Below, piece after piece: positions 30,476-43,261 of a stretch of DNA of 64,000 nt. The notes beneath the pieces are model-generated. The model was not told the origin of the DNA and searched no databases. It saw nothing but the letters and a program-made list of their open reading frames with translations. The DNA comes from Rhizodiscina lignyota (taxonomy: Eukaryota; Ascomycota; Dothideomycetes; Aulographales; Rhizodiscinaceae), in NCBI GenBank assembly GCA_010015805.1, contig ML978135.1, positions 248,001 through 312,000 on the forward strand, written 5' to 3'. Within the stretch, counting starts at the first letter, position 1, and each line of letters starts with the position of its first letter. The translations under genes were made by a program, and so were the position numbers.

Positions 30476-32119
30476 CTATCCAGCCTTGCCACTTGAACCG
30501 TGTCCATCCTTGACCCTCACTCTCACGCCCTTGGTGTCCCACTTTGGATACGGAACGAGGTAGGCATGCGCCATCTCCACGTCAGAGACGTCGGTCTCGA
30601 AGAGTTCGAATTCAAATGTGCTGAAGACCTTCGCGATTGTAATGTAGAGCTCCGCTTGAGCCAGACTAATCATAATTAGGCTATGTGCAAATAGTGCGGA
30701 ACTGAAGTCACTTACTTCAAACCTAGACACTGCCTGGTCCCTTTGCCGAACGGGACAAAGTATTTATCCAATTCCGGGTGTCCAGTCCACCGCTCAGGTC
30801 GAAATTCTCTTGGATCAGGAAAGATATCCTCATTCATCAGAATATCCACATTAGTCATCGACACTGGTGTATTCCGTGCAATTACATAGTCTCCGTACCT
30901 AAGCTCTGTATCCAGTGCGAGCCGTGGGTTCCTCGTACTGATCCCGTGAGCCAGGCGAACTGCTTCGCGCACGCATCCGTGGAGATATGGGAGATTCTCA
31001 AGCTTGTGCCAGTCGAGCTTGCTCAAGTCGTCGTTCATCCCTGAAGCTTCGATTTCTTTCCGAAGTTTGGAAGCGACTGAGGGATTTGCGGTGATGTGGT
31101 AGCTGGCTACGCTTAAAGCTCGAGATGTTGTAATTAAACCCGCTGCAACGATGAGCTGAGCCTCGTCGCCTAATCTGGTATCACTCTTTTCTGATTCCGG
31201 AAGGTCGCTGTTCAACAACTCATGGAAAATCGTTGGGTGGGTGACGGCCTTGTGTCCTTCGTTGATCCCATCTCTGATTTCTTTGACCTTGCGTGCAAGA
31301 TCGTAACGGAGGCCTACCACTGGTTGCAGGACGGGCTGTACCTTAAGCACGAACCAATCCGGCAACATGTCCAGGATTGGGAAAACCATCGGAAAGTGCA
31401 GAGCGAAATGCCCAACCGTGTATATCGCGATTAATGCCTCGTGTAACGTGTCCTTGAAATCAGGAACTTCTAGTTGACCATAGCTCCTGGCAAAAGCGTA
31501 TTCCGTGATAATGTCTGTCGTCAATGCCATCCACGCGCTATTGAATTCGAGTATTCGCCCATCTTTCTGGTACTCTCCAATCTTTTCGCATAGCGTGTCC
31601 ACCTTGGCACGAATGACGGACTGGAATTCCGATATGCGCTTGTCAGAGAACATGGGCGAGATGGGCTTGCGGCGCATGCGATGGAGATCATGCTGGATGG
31701 TGGAGAAGCTGTCTGACGCGTAGCCGAAGCGCCCAGAGAAGTAGGAGTATTTATCGCGGCGACCAGCTCGCTCGTACAAGGTGTCGTAGTAGTTGGGATC
31801 ATCGATGTGAAGCTCGGAGGGAGTAATGCGGATGATGGGCCCTGATACGCGAGTGTGAGTTGAGTCTGAATATTGGTTTCTTGACTAACTCACCATACTT
31901 CTTATGCAATTCTTGGATATGCCGTGTAAAGTCCCCCTGCTGTATAACGTCGTAGTAGAACTCGTACCAATTGCTGATTGCTGCAAGCTTCGGTCCCGGA
32001 AACTTGGCCAGGGGGTGGAAGAATAGTCGATAGGTGTATAGACATGTGATATAGACTATGAGGACCGGAATGAAAGCTACCAGGAGCTTGAGCGACGAAC
32101 TCCAAAAGTCGGAATTCAT
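30476..32119 (-). CDS. Cytochrome P450 monooxygenase
   Basis: Membrane-anchored P450 of 513 residues in three exons (31894-32119, 30716-31841, 30476-30665). N-terminal anchor at about 9-30, proline hinge FPGPKLAA, K-helix EAVR (368-371), PERF-type FRPERW, and heme loop FGKGTRQCLGLN with the ligand Cys447. It resembles the trichodiene-oxygenase-like class of fungal P450s. Odd point: the I-helix reads AGLITTS where family members have AGxE/DTTS, so the acidic residue of the proton-relay pair is replaced by Ile312. Activity may be altered or unusual. Its start faces a LaeA-like methyltransferase across 600 bp, suggesting shared control. Substrate unknown. Confidence 0.92.
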
Positions 32120-32719
32120 GATGGGCGATCTTCAGGACTGGAGCTGCAAAGAGGATAGGGTAGCAGTCGATGACTGCAGGCGGCACGATGATCTTTAAGC
32201 TCAAGCTTGAAGATGCAACCAGTGCAATGCTAATGCACCCGCGACTGGAGGCTCGGCGGCTTCTACATCGCCTGGACGGAATACGCGCAGCATTTGAAGC
32301 GCGAGTGGAGATCGAACGAGAGCCGACGCTGGGGCCCCAGAAATGCCCCCGCTGAGGGCTTGGTGGAGATCGTCCCATGATGGCCTGCCCCGGTCGCGGC
32401 AGGGTTTCCTCTTGCACGGTCTCGCCTTGAGACTTGCATCTTCGTTTCTGTTTCTTCTGTCCCACGCCTTTGGTTTCTGGTCTCGCTTAAAACGAACCCG
32501 CGCATGCAGCAATCCGTGCGTGTACAATCGATAGGTTAATATACTCCACCAATCGTCAGCAGCAGCACCACAGGAGGATGAGGGGATCACGCCAAATCCG
32601 CACCGGCCCGCCTCCCGCAGAGCAGCCGTCTTTCGCTCCACGATCTCAGATGAACAACTGAACAAGCCACGTACGTTTCCTGTACATTATTTTTGGCGCA
32701 TATATGTGTATGAGCCGCA
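32120..32719. promoter_or_regulatory. Divergent promoter of the P450 and methyltransferase genes
   Basis: 600 bp between divergent starts; no supported gene. An AT-rich TATATGTGTAT run at 32700-32710 lies just before the methyltransferase start. Confidence 0.4.
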
Positions 32720-33918
32720 ATGGCTGAAGAGGGTGAGGCCGCCGATCAGCCCATCCTTATCGACTCCGACCGCGATTCGAGTTTCGGCGATAGCGACGTA
32801 GCTTCGGAGACGACTTCGTTGCGCTCATCTGTCTTCAATTATGTGTACGAGAATGGAAGGAGATACCACTCTTACCGCCAAGGGGCATACTGGTATACCA
32901 TACCTGCAGAAAAGCCTGTCGGGGATTGATCTGCTAATGACAGCGTTATTCACAGGGGCCCGAACGACGAGAGAGCTCGTAAGTTCCTGCGATGCTTACC
33001 AGTCTCCAATTGCAACTGAGATCCAATGGACATTCTGTCGCATGTCACTGATAATCCATGTGTACCTTGCAGAGGACAACCTAGACTTATTCCACCACAT
33101 CTACACCCTTACCCTCAGCGGCGCATTGTACCTCGCACCAATCGATGAGAAACCGCAACGAGTCCTCGATATTGGCACTGGTACGGGTATCTGGGCGATA
33201 GATTTCGCAGATGCACACCCGTCCGCGTCAGTCATTGCAACAGATCTCTCTCCCATACAGCCAGATATCGTCCCCCCGAACGTCGAATTCCAAATAGACG
33301 ATTTCACCGCGCCGTGGACTTTTACTCCAGCGAGCTTTGATTTTATACACGCGCGCTCAATATATGGTTCCGTCGCGGACTATCCTGCGCTATATGGCGA
33401 GATCCACAATGCCTTAAAGCCGGGCGGTTGGTTCGAGCAAGCGGAGATCAGCGTAGTGCCCAAGTCCGAAGATGGCAGCATTGCCGGCACATACATGGAG
33501 CGCTGGGGCCCTCTGGCCATCGAGTGCGGTGAAAAGTTTGGCAAGTCGTTCCGGATAGCCGAAGACTCGGAGGAAGAGATGAAGAAAGCAGGGTTTGTAA
33601 ATGTGACATATCGTACGTTCAAGTGGCCGATTGGCACGTGGCCAAGAGATGCAAAATACAAGCAGATTGGCGCGTATAATCGACTTGGTTGGGAAGATGG
33701 AATTGAGGGATGGGCAATGTTCTTGTTTACGAATTACCTTGGCTGGCAAAAAGACGAAGTCCAGGTCCTGATCGCTGGAATTCGCAAGGAATTGAGAGAT
33801 CCAAAGATACACGGTTACCAGCATATGTAAGTCCCACTCGTCGTCTCAGCTTGTGAGTATGGGCTGAATTGGATGTTAGCTCGATATGTTACGGCCAACG
33901 GGCAACTTCGAACGATTA
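32720..33918 (+). CDS. LaeA-like class I SAM-dependent methyltransferase
   Basis: 329 residues in four exons (32720-32892, 32956-32978, 33073-33826, 33879-33918). The 23-nt second exon encodes GPNDERA, completing the family motif RRYHSYRQGAYWGPNDE before LDLFHHIYTLTLSGALYLAPI. The SAM site follows: VLDIGTGTGIWAIDFADAHP (motif I), then TDLSPIQPDIVPPNVEF and ALKPGGWFEQ. The short last exon gives ISICYGQRATSND. The acidic N-terminus DSDRDSSFGDSD is typical. Members regulate or tailor secondary metabolism; the role here is inferred. Adjacent P450 and Zn2Cys6 genes fit such a setting. Confidence 0.88.
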
Positions 33919-34779
33919 AATTAACCTGCACATGTGTTAATAAACATGTTCGCTTCGTCTGTATATGATTAATGGCGCACTCATTGAATTGGGATAGGAG
34001 TAAGAGGCGGTGGTTTTTGATGAGGAATGACTAGTAGCGAACGGTGAACATTCGGGAAAAGATACCTTTACTTTCTAGCGAGGAGATATACTCCGTAATA
34101 AAACGTCCATGTACGTTTTGCAATGTCATTAAGTGAAAATGTTTGAGTGCATTCTCCGCGGCATCGTCAATCCTCAGCGTGAGTATCCTTCGATCTGTGG
34201 CTCTGATCATTCTCATTCGCTTCTTTGCTCCGTTTTGGGCAATATCCGGCTTACTGCAGGTCTCGGATGACTTAAGTTGCTCTCGGGATTAGTCATAATT
34301 TTCCAAGATGAATAGACGATCAAGATTTAGTGTGTCGACAGAGGAGTTAAATGCCCACATCACCGGTCCTAATACGGCAGTGCACTTTACAACGCAAGGA
34401 AGGGTGATGATGTTCTAAAACTTTGCGCTAGTGCGTGTTGGCTCTAAATTAAGCTTATTGCGCCTCAAGGCTATTCCTGAAGTGGCTAGTTCAAGTCTTG
34501 GCTAAAAATTACCACGTCTCCTTTTCTCTCGCCACCGCTGCGGCAGGTCCTTATCCTCGATACTGATGACACTTGCATATATCTAATCTTCTCCTGACTT
34601 TCCGTTAGAACATAGTGTTGGACTCGTGCAAGTAGAGACCATCGAGCAAACGTTGCTGTTTCAACTATGAACAGCCACAGTCAGCACGAGCGACTCTCTT
34701 AAGATGTTGACTAACCTCTCACATCTCTCGTTTTCTATATGTACTATCCAACTTTCGTACCTAACTGTCTACTATCGTA
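33919..34779. other. Gene-free stretch before the first Zn2Cys6 gene
   Basis: No coding signal recognised in about 860 bp. Contains a promoter region for the Zn2Cys6 gene but no clear box. Confidence 0.4.
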
Positions 34780-36565
34780 ATGCCATATCGCGGGAAGCGT
34801 AGTGGAAGCTGTTCGGTATGCCGACAACGCAAGATCGGCTGCGGGAGACAGAGGCCGTCTTGTATCCAATGCAGGAAATCAGGGTGGACATGTACGGGCT
34901 ATCCGGACGATGTCGACGTCAACTTCTGCGATGAGACCGAATTCGTTATTCGAAAGGTGGAACGGCAGACACGAAAGAATCTGCAACCACCAACACCATC
35001 ACCATCTCGACCTTCAACGCCCGCACCGGAATTCCAACTTCCTCAGATATCAGATCGCGGCCTAGCGTTCTTCATACACATGAACATTTTCCGCCCAGAG
35101 GCAGACAAACCATACATGGTTGTCGGCGGCCAGGGGCCGTACGAGTTCTTTCCGGATCTGTTTCGAGAAGCCAAGCCCGATGGACTAATGGTGAATTGCA
35201 TGATCGCCGTGGGACTGGCGAGTTTGGCCAATGCAGGAAACTCTCCAGACTGGATGAAGCAGGCATGGAGATTCTATGGCAAGGCTCTGGGTCACTTGAG
35301 AGAGGCGACGAGTGACCCTGCTAAAGCCAAGGCCGATGAGACTCTGGTTGCTACGGGCATGCTGTGGATGTTTGATGTATGTCAAATGATGGCAGAGAGG
35401 TGTGAGTGCTCGCTTACCCGAATCGCAGATGACAAGTGGCTCGACGGTCTCGTTTATCAAAGTCGACAGTCCGCTCGCAAAAATGACAAGCGTCCACATT
35501 CTTGCATTGGGCCGCTTAATCAGCTTGCGCGGCCCTGAACAGTTTCGCACATCCATTGGTCGGCGGATTTATTTGAACATGAGGCGACTCATCCTCTATC
35601 ACCCGCCCACTCAACTGTGGAGTTCGAGTTCCTCGCCTACGAACGATTCAAGCGACACCTCACACATCGAATCGAAGATTGACCCTGCACTGTCACCTCC
35701 AGAGCAGGAAAGTCCGGCGTTACTAGCAAAAAAGCGACTGCCAAATCCGCAGAGACCCATGGCATATCCTACCGAAGTCTGGGCCTCTTGGGCAGAGCCG
35801 TATATAACGGAGGAGGAACGACCCAGCAATACTCTAATGACCGCGGTGGAACGTATAGCAAAAATGCGCGATCGCTTCAAAAACGAGAATATGAGTTGTC
35901 CATTCCAGATGATGGCTCTGCTTCAACCGATCGATGATATGATGGATGAGTTTCAGAGAGCCCTGACATCCTACTATGGCCCGACTTCTCATCCTCTAAC
36001 CCCTACTCGACAGCAGGATATGGATAGCTTCTACCCAGAGTATGATACGTACTTCGACCGATGGTCAGCATCGACGTGGCTTTATTATCACTTCGAGCGC
36101 GCACAGGCACACCATGATATCCTGGACAAAGTTCTCGAATTGAACCCTGTTCACCACCAAGAGATATTCATTCAGTGCCTAAACGCAATCCAACGCTGCA
36201 CCGCGGCCATCGTACGAGCCGTCCCGTTCTTCCTCGGCTGGAACGAACGCAGGATAAGAGATGTGGCTGATGATGAAAATAGCGATAGATCAGGGCCGCT
36301 CCAACAGGCTCATTCAATGTCAGGCGGTCATGCCCTCATTTATCAGCTCTACAAAGCCGCACAATTTCGACCGACCTGCAACGCACAGAGAGTGTGGATT
36401 GTTAAACAGGTCGACAAGCTCGCAAAACTCTTGGGTAACTGCTATGGCATTACGATGGCCGCGGTGCTGAAGGACTACAATGAAAAGAATATTGGAGATT
36501 TCATGTTGGATTGCGACGCGTCGCCAAGTGACCCTGTGTGGGACCCGGAGCAAGAGAGCCCCTGA
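34780..36565 (+). CDS. Zn2Cys6 transcription factor 1
   Basis: 577 residues in two exons (34780-35376, 35429-36565). The binuclear zinc cluster uses Cys11, 14, 21, 28, 31 and 38 (CSVCRQRKIGC, then CIQCRKSGWTC). The middle region carries a fungal regulator pattern (LAFFIHMNIFRPEADKPY, MVNCMIAVGLASLANAG, ALGRLISLRGPEQFRT). The intron was placed at the GTATGT after LWMFD because it has the consensus donor and restores frame; the alternative donor at 35400 also keeps frame. DNA-binding regulator in the nucleus; target genes are probably nearby P450, methyltransferase or NmrA genes, by position only. Confidence 0.88.
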
Positions 36566-37417
36566 CTCTCTCGACACGTCAATACGCGACGTTCAGACAC
36601 GGACGCTCAAATGCCCTCTCAAGGATAAAACTTTCTACGGAGATATCAGTATTCTCAAGTGCGTCGAATTTGCAGCAAAGTCCTAAAGCCCGTTTATGTG
36701 CGCCAGGATATCGCCGACGGCCATGCTTTCTTAACACCGACTCGGATCAACCCGTCCGCTAGATGAACTCAATTGACAATAGGCCCATCGAGCCAAGTAC
36801 TGCAGCTGGGCGGACGTAAAATTAGCTGCAAAGGCCGGCATTAAACTATTTCGAGTGTCTCTAGCTGAGCTCTGTGCAACTTTTGATTGCGCATGCTTCC
36901 AACAACCCGTGCGACCAAGCTGCAAAAGCGAGCCAATCAGAATTGAAAGATCGATCAGATTATCGGTGGCGTCTTCATCGGTACTCCCGACCGACACTCG
37001 GTGATTGAGATCTTTCCTTTTATTTTCTGGGCCCTGAGTCGCCGTTTCCATCTGGGAGAACGTTGTCGCCGAACATGATGTGTGCGACCGGAAAAGTAGT
37101 GGCATTTTGAGGTGGAGCTACGCTATGGAGGCCCTACGGAGATAGACAAATGCCACTAGTACAAAGTCCGAAGTTCTACGCAGTCCTGACGACAACTTTA
37201 GATGAACTGTATATGCTGAATGAAAGGAAAGATATATAGGCTCGTCCTCTCGATCAATTGCCCCCAGATCAGTGTTTAGACATCAGTAACCGATATCTTC
37301 AAAGCTTCAATCTACTGAATGTTCAATTAGACCTTACTTATGAATCAAGTCCGTGGACTGCTTCACAAAGTCAACCCTTCCCTCACAAACGCCGCCAAAC
37401 ACCATACCCATTCCAAC
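36566..37417. promoter_or_regulatory. Intergenic region with TATA box of the NmrA-like gene
   Basis: No gene. GATATATAGG at 37231-37240 is a likely TATA element about 180 nt before the NmrA-like start. Confidence 0.4.
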
Positions 37418-38411
37418 ATGAGCAAGACTCTCGTCGTATTTGGCGCCACTGGCAACCAAGGTGGCTCCCTTGTTGATTACGTCCTCAACGACCGACAATT
37501 TTCCAAGGAATTCAAAGTTCGCGGCCTGACCCGCAATCCATCCGGTTCTAAAGGACAAGCTTTGGCGAACAAAGGTGCCGAAGTTGCGAGGCTTGACTAC
37601 GATGATCCCGCGACCATCAAGGAGGCCGTGAAGGGCGCTCACACCGTCTTCGCGATGACCAACACAAGTTCGTCTTCCAGAGCTCCAGCTCTTAAGCATT
37701 ACATATGTTGCTGACAGTCTGATAGTCTACGACCGCGCAACAAGAACCAAAGAGATCGACCAGGGCAAGGCCATAGGCGACGCGTGTGTCGAAGCGGGCG
37801 TCAAATACCTCTTATTCAGCACAAGTCAGCGCGTCGACAAGATCTCGAACGGCAAGCTCCAGAATGTCACACACTTCACCTTCAAAGCCCGCATCGAGGA
37901 CTATATCCGCACCCTACCGATCAAATCTTCCTTCTACTCACCGGGCTCGTTCATGCAGAACTTCCTAGGCAACCAGAAGCCCAAGCCGAGTCCCAGCGGT
38001 GACGGAAGCTATGCGGTCTCCTGCATCTACCCGGAGAGTACAGAAGTGCCTCTCATCGATATCGACGACACAGGCAAGTTTATCGGTGCCATACTCGCCG
38101 ATCCCGATAAGTACGAAGGCAAGGTCCTCTCTGCTGCAGATAAGCTGTATAACTACTCGGAGATTGTCTCAACGCTGAGCAAGGCCACTGGAAAGAATGT
38201 GGTGTATAAACAGCTGCCAGTGGAAGTCTTCAAAAGCTCCATGCCGCCGGGGTTTAACGTGGAGTTGGTTGAGATGTTCCAGCTGTTTGGCGACTATGGT
38301 TACTACGGTGAAGGCCAGAAGGAGAAGGTGGAATGGTCGGCAAATCAGGCGAGAGGGAAGTTGACATCGCTGGAGGAGTTCTTCAAGAAGCATCCTTTGA
38401 CGTTGGAATAA
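37418..38411 (+). CDS. NmrA-like NAD(P)-binding protein
   Basis: 311 residues in two exons (37418-37667, 37726-38411). Rossmann motif VVFGATGNQGGSLVDYVL near the N-terminus, then VRGLTRNPSGSKGQAL, a typical NADP-contact Arg, and VFAMTNTIYDRATRTKE across the joint. C-terminal half: SPGSFMQNFLGNQKPKPSP, PLIDIDDTGKFI, FQLFGDYGYYGE. The family includes redox-sensing regulators (NmrA) and reductases; the Tyr-x-x-x-Lys pair of classical SDRs is not seen, which favours a sensor or atypical reductase. A longer start at 37340 is possible but adds an unlikely head. Confidence 0.88.
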
Positions 38412-39032
38412 TACCTCGCGAGGGAGATTGCATGGTAATGATCCGGCGTTTGACTTGTGGCAATGATACTGCAGCTCGTTAGTTGATCCAGATACAATCA
38501 ACAGCTTTCGCTACTGAAACAGCAGAGTGAATGCAAGAATGAGGTGATGACTTCAGCTCTGCATGAAGCAAGTAAGAAGTGAGTCGTTTTCGCTTCTTGA
38601 TCTCAAATGCCGAGTTAGTGTTCTGGAGACGTAGAGCAATAGTGACAAATGATAAACAGAGATGAACTTCTTCGGACATGGAAGATATATCATATATGTG
38701 CCACCAATCGGAAAGATTGCTATGAACGCATCACCCACACAAGCGCTCAAATGTTCCCTCTGCGTCTTTCCATCTAATCCAAGTGCATTGCTAATATCCA
38801 TCCCCAGCTCTACCAACCATTTTTCGTTCTCTCTTCTACTACGAATTTTCCCACGGCGAGGCAGAACCGCGTCCGCTCATGTTGTCATGGTAGGGCCATT
38901 GGATTGAGTGGAAACTGAGGATGAATTTCCGGTTACGGGTGCTTGCATTACAGGGAATTCACCGACAACCGCCGGTTAGGAGCATCCGATTCCAGACGTT
39001 TTAACGCCAGAATAGTGCAGGGCCGAGATTAT
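38412..39032. other. Convergent intergenic region
   Basis: Space between the NmrA-like gene and the end of the second Zn2Cys6 gene. No gene recognised; short open frames have no domain. Confidence 0.4.
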
Positions 39033-40841
39033 TTATTCGCCCGAGCTGGATGGAACTCTACTGACTGGTTTCTGCACACCAGGACGGTCGGCGAATTTCA
39101 TCATGCGGAGGCCAGTGCGGAACGAAGGTCCAGTCATGTTCTGAATTTCACCGGTCCAAGCGAGCTCTCTTTCCAATCCGTGCTGGCGGAAGTGTTGCCG
39201 AGCGGCCCAAGTGGGATACGTCGTGCACTGGCAGGCAAGCATCCCAAGCTCAGTCTTGTGAGAGTACTCCATGGATTGGCATATAAACCGTGCCAATCTA
39301 TTTGCCTCACTCCTGACGAATTCGATTGATGGCCACTTTGCATCGCTTGGAGAGCTTCTCAGAGCTTGCACGGGTAGTTGGTATTGGTGCATTGCAATGG
39401 ACTCTGAGAGCCCCTGTTGGTGGGCAGACCAAGTAACTGACGTACAGTCTTCATCATCCATGATATCATGCATGCTTGGAACCTTCTCAAGGTTGTTCTG
39501 CATAAGGGTGTACAGCTGGTCGATTGCATCCAAGCATTGCAGCATGACAGACCAGCCAAATGTTAAAAGTATCACCTTGTTCAAGCCTGCAAATTCCAAG
39601 GAGAACGGGAAGACTTTGTCAGACGGGGACGTATCTGCAGGGTTGCAGACAGTCGACGGAACTGCCGTGTAGAGGGGTGTCTCCGAAGACACTCTAAGGT
39701 CTTCATTCCAGAAATATAGCCTCACCAGAGCAGTAGCAAACGACCGAATCAAGTTGGAGCCCCACTGCAACAAGACGTCTTTTCGGGGAGTCGAGCTGAG
39801 AAGATCAGCTTCTTCGAGAAGCACCGGGACGTCCGCGATCATCTCCATAAGGACCTCGAAAAAATCATTTGAGAATTTTACCGATGCAATTTGGTTCCAT
39901 TCGATTACCGAGAGAAACGTTGCTCGCCGATTTGTGAGGCCGTCAAGAACCTGAGGTGCCAACATCAGTAAGGGTCGCATGCGTTTGGGGAAAAGGTAGG
40001 ATGAATAAGGGAAACACTCACGCATATCGTCCTGAGCCGAGAAACCAAATGGTGCCACATAGAGCTCGAGGTCATAGCGGCCTTAGAATTCCGTAGCCTG
40101 AGGAGCTCGCTGATCCCACCAGCGTGCGCCCGCCAGCCCGTGTCCTGCGGACACAGAAAGATCTCGCATGTTGACAATACAATAATCGTTGCCAAGGTCT
40201 CGTCGCAGGCTTTTGTGTCAGGGTTCTCGAGGTCGGTGCAAAGATGGGTAATAGCTGTGTTATACAGCTGCAAGCCTTGTCCGAGAGTAGCATTGCCCGA
40301 GCCAGTGACGTACAGCAGCGACATAGCGAATGCCAAAAGCGCAACATCCAAGGCCTGGCTTGGACCGGACAAATCGGCCGCTCCATAAATCCACGAATAG
40401 GCGGTATGCTTCAGATGATACTCAGTATTCGGCTCGCGTGGTAGGTAGAGTCTCTTGATCAGGTCCACCGCGCGGCGTCGAAAGTTGATACCATTCTTGG
40501 AAGACTCGACGAGATCCTGTATCACCGTCTCCAGCTCTGGCTCCGCAGAATGCGTTACCAGGGGTTCGCTTCGAGAATTCTGAAATTTAAGATCCGATAG
40601 GACGGATACGGCAGTCAAAGAGACGTTTTCAGGCGTTCGGTTCACGAAAACCAGGTTCTTCTCATAGCCGCCACATTTAATGTTCGCCTTTGTACATCGA
40701 AGACATGCCGGCCGGCGAAGGTCACACTATTCCATAATTTAGCATCTTGTACGATTTTAAAATTTCATCTCTACACCATACCTTGACCCGTCGCCGACGA
40801 CAGTCATGACAAGCCTGAGATTTTCCAGCGACTCCAACCAT
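39033..40841 (-). CDS. Zn2Cys6 transcription factor 2
   Basis: 560 residues in three exons (40782-40841, 40022-40726, 39033-39950). The zinc cluster is split by the first intron: CHDCRRRRVK is in exon 1 and CDLRRPACLRCTKANIKC in exon 2, giving Cys11, 14, 21, 28, 31 and 38. The remainder has the fungal-specific regulator helices (SLLYVTGSGNATLGQGLQLY, ETLATIIVLSTCEIFLCPQ). Missing the 60-nt first exon would leave it looking like a protein without a DNA-binding domain. Likely a pathway or nutrient regulator; target unknown. Divergent from the MFS gene at 41655 with 813 bp between. Confidence 0.88.
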
Positions 40842-41654
40842 TTTGATCTGAAGAATGCAGCAAAAGAAGCGACTCTAACATGGTTTCCATAAGAGGGTGC
40901 CGAGCCTCGGGCAGTAGGCTCACCAGTTAGTCAGGAGAATTTGAAGGACAGTGCAGGAGGCGTTGGTGCACGGGGCATACGAGGAACGTGTGGCCGACAG
41001 TGGATCGCCAGGTGGAGTTGCGATTTCAGCTTCGAGTCGCTGACAAATTATCCCAGATCTCTTGGCAGTATCTCTTGGCTCTCCACGGCTCCACGGGAGT
41101 CGGTGTTGGCTCTTGTTCCGCACACACCCGTATCAGGGCATTTCCACTCTCGGTATCATCCTTCGAGGTCCGCATTAAATCGCATCTCAAAGACTGTAAT
41201 AATATGTATAATTTAGCGGATCTCGCCCTTTATGACTCTTTTATGTCGCCTGGAGCCAGCAACTTAATTCTTACTATAACTAGTGGGCCACCGTCATGTC
41301 ATCACAGAGCCTGTTTTTCTGCGGCGACCTCCTTTAGTATCAATTCTCGAGACGGAGGCTCCACTACCCGAGGTTTGGTGAATCCGAAAGGACGCCGCTA
41401 CGCGCCACGCCGCAATTTTAACAGTGCGGGCTTATACTTCTCCGTACAATTGATTTAAAGATTGACGAGTTAGGTATCAATTTTCAAAGGGATGCTCAAC
41501 TTAATGACTACGGTGATTGTCTCGCCCGATAATCCAAACGTCCCCTCAAATCGCTTCCTCAGGTGTCCAGCTCTGCGCCCGACGGTATAAAGTAGTGGCG
41601 CCGACGCTCCTGTGAGAACCACATCGTCTTGCATACATAGCGATCTTGGCAACA
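40842..41654. promoter_or_regulatory. Divergent promoter with a TATA box for the MFS gene
   Basis: TATAAA at 41586-41591, 64 nt before the MFS start. No gene seen in the rest. Confidence 0.4.
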
Positions 41655-43261
41655 ATGGCTTCAACTTCGATTGACAAAGAGCTAAAAATACCGGCCACGG
41701 TAACGCCAAGCCATATACCATCAAGTAATCACTCTGTCTCATCACAAGAGCCCCTTGATAAAGCGGCAGGACAGAGCGCAAGCCGTGGGAACGACGCCGA
41801 TCCAGACACCAAAGATCTCGAGGCTGCACCGGATCAGCCTGAAAAAACAGCGACGCCCAACGCCCAAGCCACGGAGTTTGGCCCGCCCCCAGACGGAGGA
41901 TGGGAGGCATGGCTAGTAGTAGCTGGAGGTTTCTGCACAATCTTTGCTAGCTTTGGTTGGATCAACTGTCAGCTCCCTTTCCAGAAGTATTCAATTGTTC
42001 ATGTCTTGATCTAACAAGATCCGCACAGGTATCGGCGTATTTCAGGACTACTATGAGTTCCACCAATTGAGCAACTTCTCCCCAAGCACGATTGCATGGA
42101 TTCCGTCAACAGAGTCGTTCATGCTCTTCTTCTGGGTATGCCAACCAAATATCTCGTATGCCCCAACGCCGCCGACTAGCACTGACTCGTGGATCAGGGA
42201 CCTGTAGCTGGCAAGATGGCTGATGATCTAGGTCCCCGATGGCCGCTTCTTCTGGGATCTGTTTTGCACATATTCGGACTTATGATGACCTCGATATCTG
42301 ACAAATACTATCAGATATTCCTGGCTCAAAGTGTCTGTAGTGCCATTGGATGTAGCTTTCTGTTCTATCCAAGTGAGTGAAGGTTTGTAAATGGAACTGT
42401 AGGACTGAGTTAACAATGTCAGCAATTGCCGCCTGTGGGACGTGGTTCCTCAAACATCGTGCTCTCGCATTCGGTATCATGGTCTCTGGCTCCAGCCTTG
42501 GTGGCGTGACACTTCCAATTATGGTCAATCATCTAGTTGTGCGCATCGGGTTTGGATGGGCCATGCGAAGTACAGCGTTCCTGCTTCTCGGGCTGCTTAT
42601 CTTCGGTAATCTTGCTGTTAAATCCCGGCTTCCCCCAGCGCGGCGACCTATAAGTCTAATGGACTTTATTTCACCGTTTGCCGAAGTACCATTCTTGCTG
42701 TTAGCTATCGGAGGCTTTTTCGCATACTTTGGCGGCTTTCTGCCATTCAACTACATCATCGTCCAAGGCAAAGCGGAGGGCATGTCGAACAACCTGTCTG
42801 GCTACCTGGTTCCAATCGTAAATGCGGCAAGCACCTTCGGCCGAATTATCCCGGGACACCTTGGAGATAAATACGGAGTTTTTAACGTTATGATTGTGTT
42901 CACAGCGTTCGGTGGCATTTTATGCCTGGCGCTTTGGCTACCTGCTGCATCTAGCGCACCCCTTATAGTTTTTGCCGCGCTATACGGCTTCGCGTCCGGT
43001 ACTACACTTTCGATTATCCCAGCCCTGGTAGCGCAGATATCCGATATACGGAAACTGGGAGTTCGGAATGGAACGCTCTACGCTTTCACCTCTTTTGGAG
43101 TTCTGACAGGGAGTCCGATTGCGGGGGCAATTGTTAACAACCAACATGGGGGTTTCTCAGGATTGAAGATATTTGGCGGCATTACCCTTCTTCTGTCAGC
43201 CGTGTTTGTTATCTTTTCTAGAACGGTTCAAGTGGGTATGAAAGCGAAGGTCAAGATTTAA
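41655..43261 (+). CDS. Monocarboxylate-type MFS transporter
   Basis: 477 residues in four exons (41655-41967, 42029-42135, 42198-42372, 42423-43261). A hydrophilic head of about 80 residues ends with PPDGGWEAWLVV, the signature of the MCT subfamily, followed by about twelve membrane segments. Segments across the joints read FQDYYEFHQLSNFSPS, FFWGPVAGKMADDLGPRW, and FYPTIAACGTWFLKHRALAFG, again typical. Located in the plasma or vacuolar membrane; solute unknown, with carboxylates or secondary products possible. Adjacent to a Zn2Cys6 gene that may control it. Confidence 0.9.

Noticed and set aside
37340-37417. Upstream in-frame ATG of the NmrA-like gene
   Set aside because: The added 26 residues are not family-like; the start at 37418 places the Rossmann motif at the usual distance.
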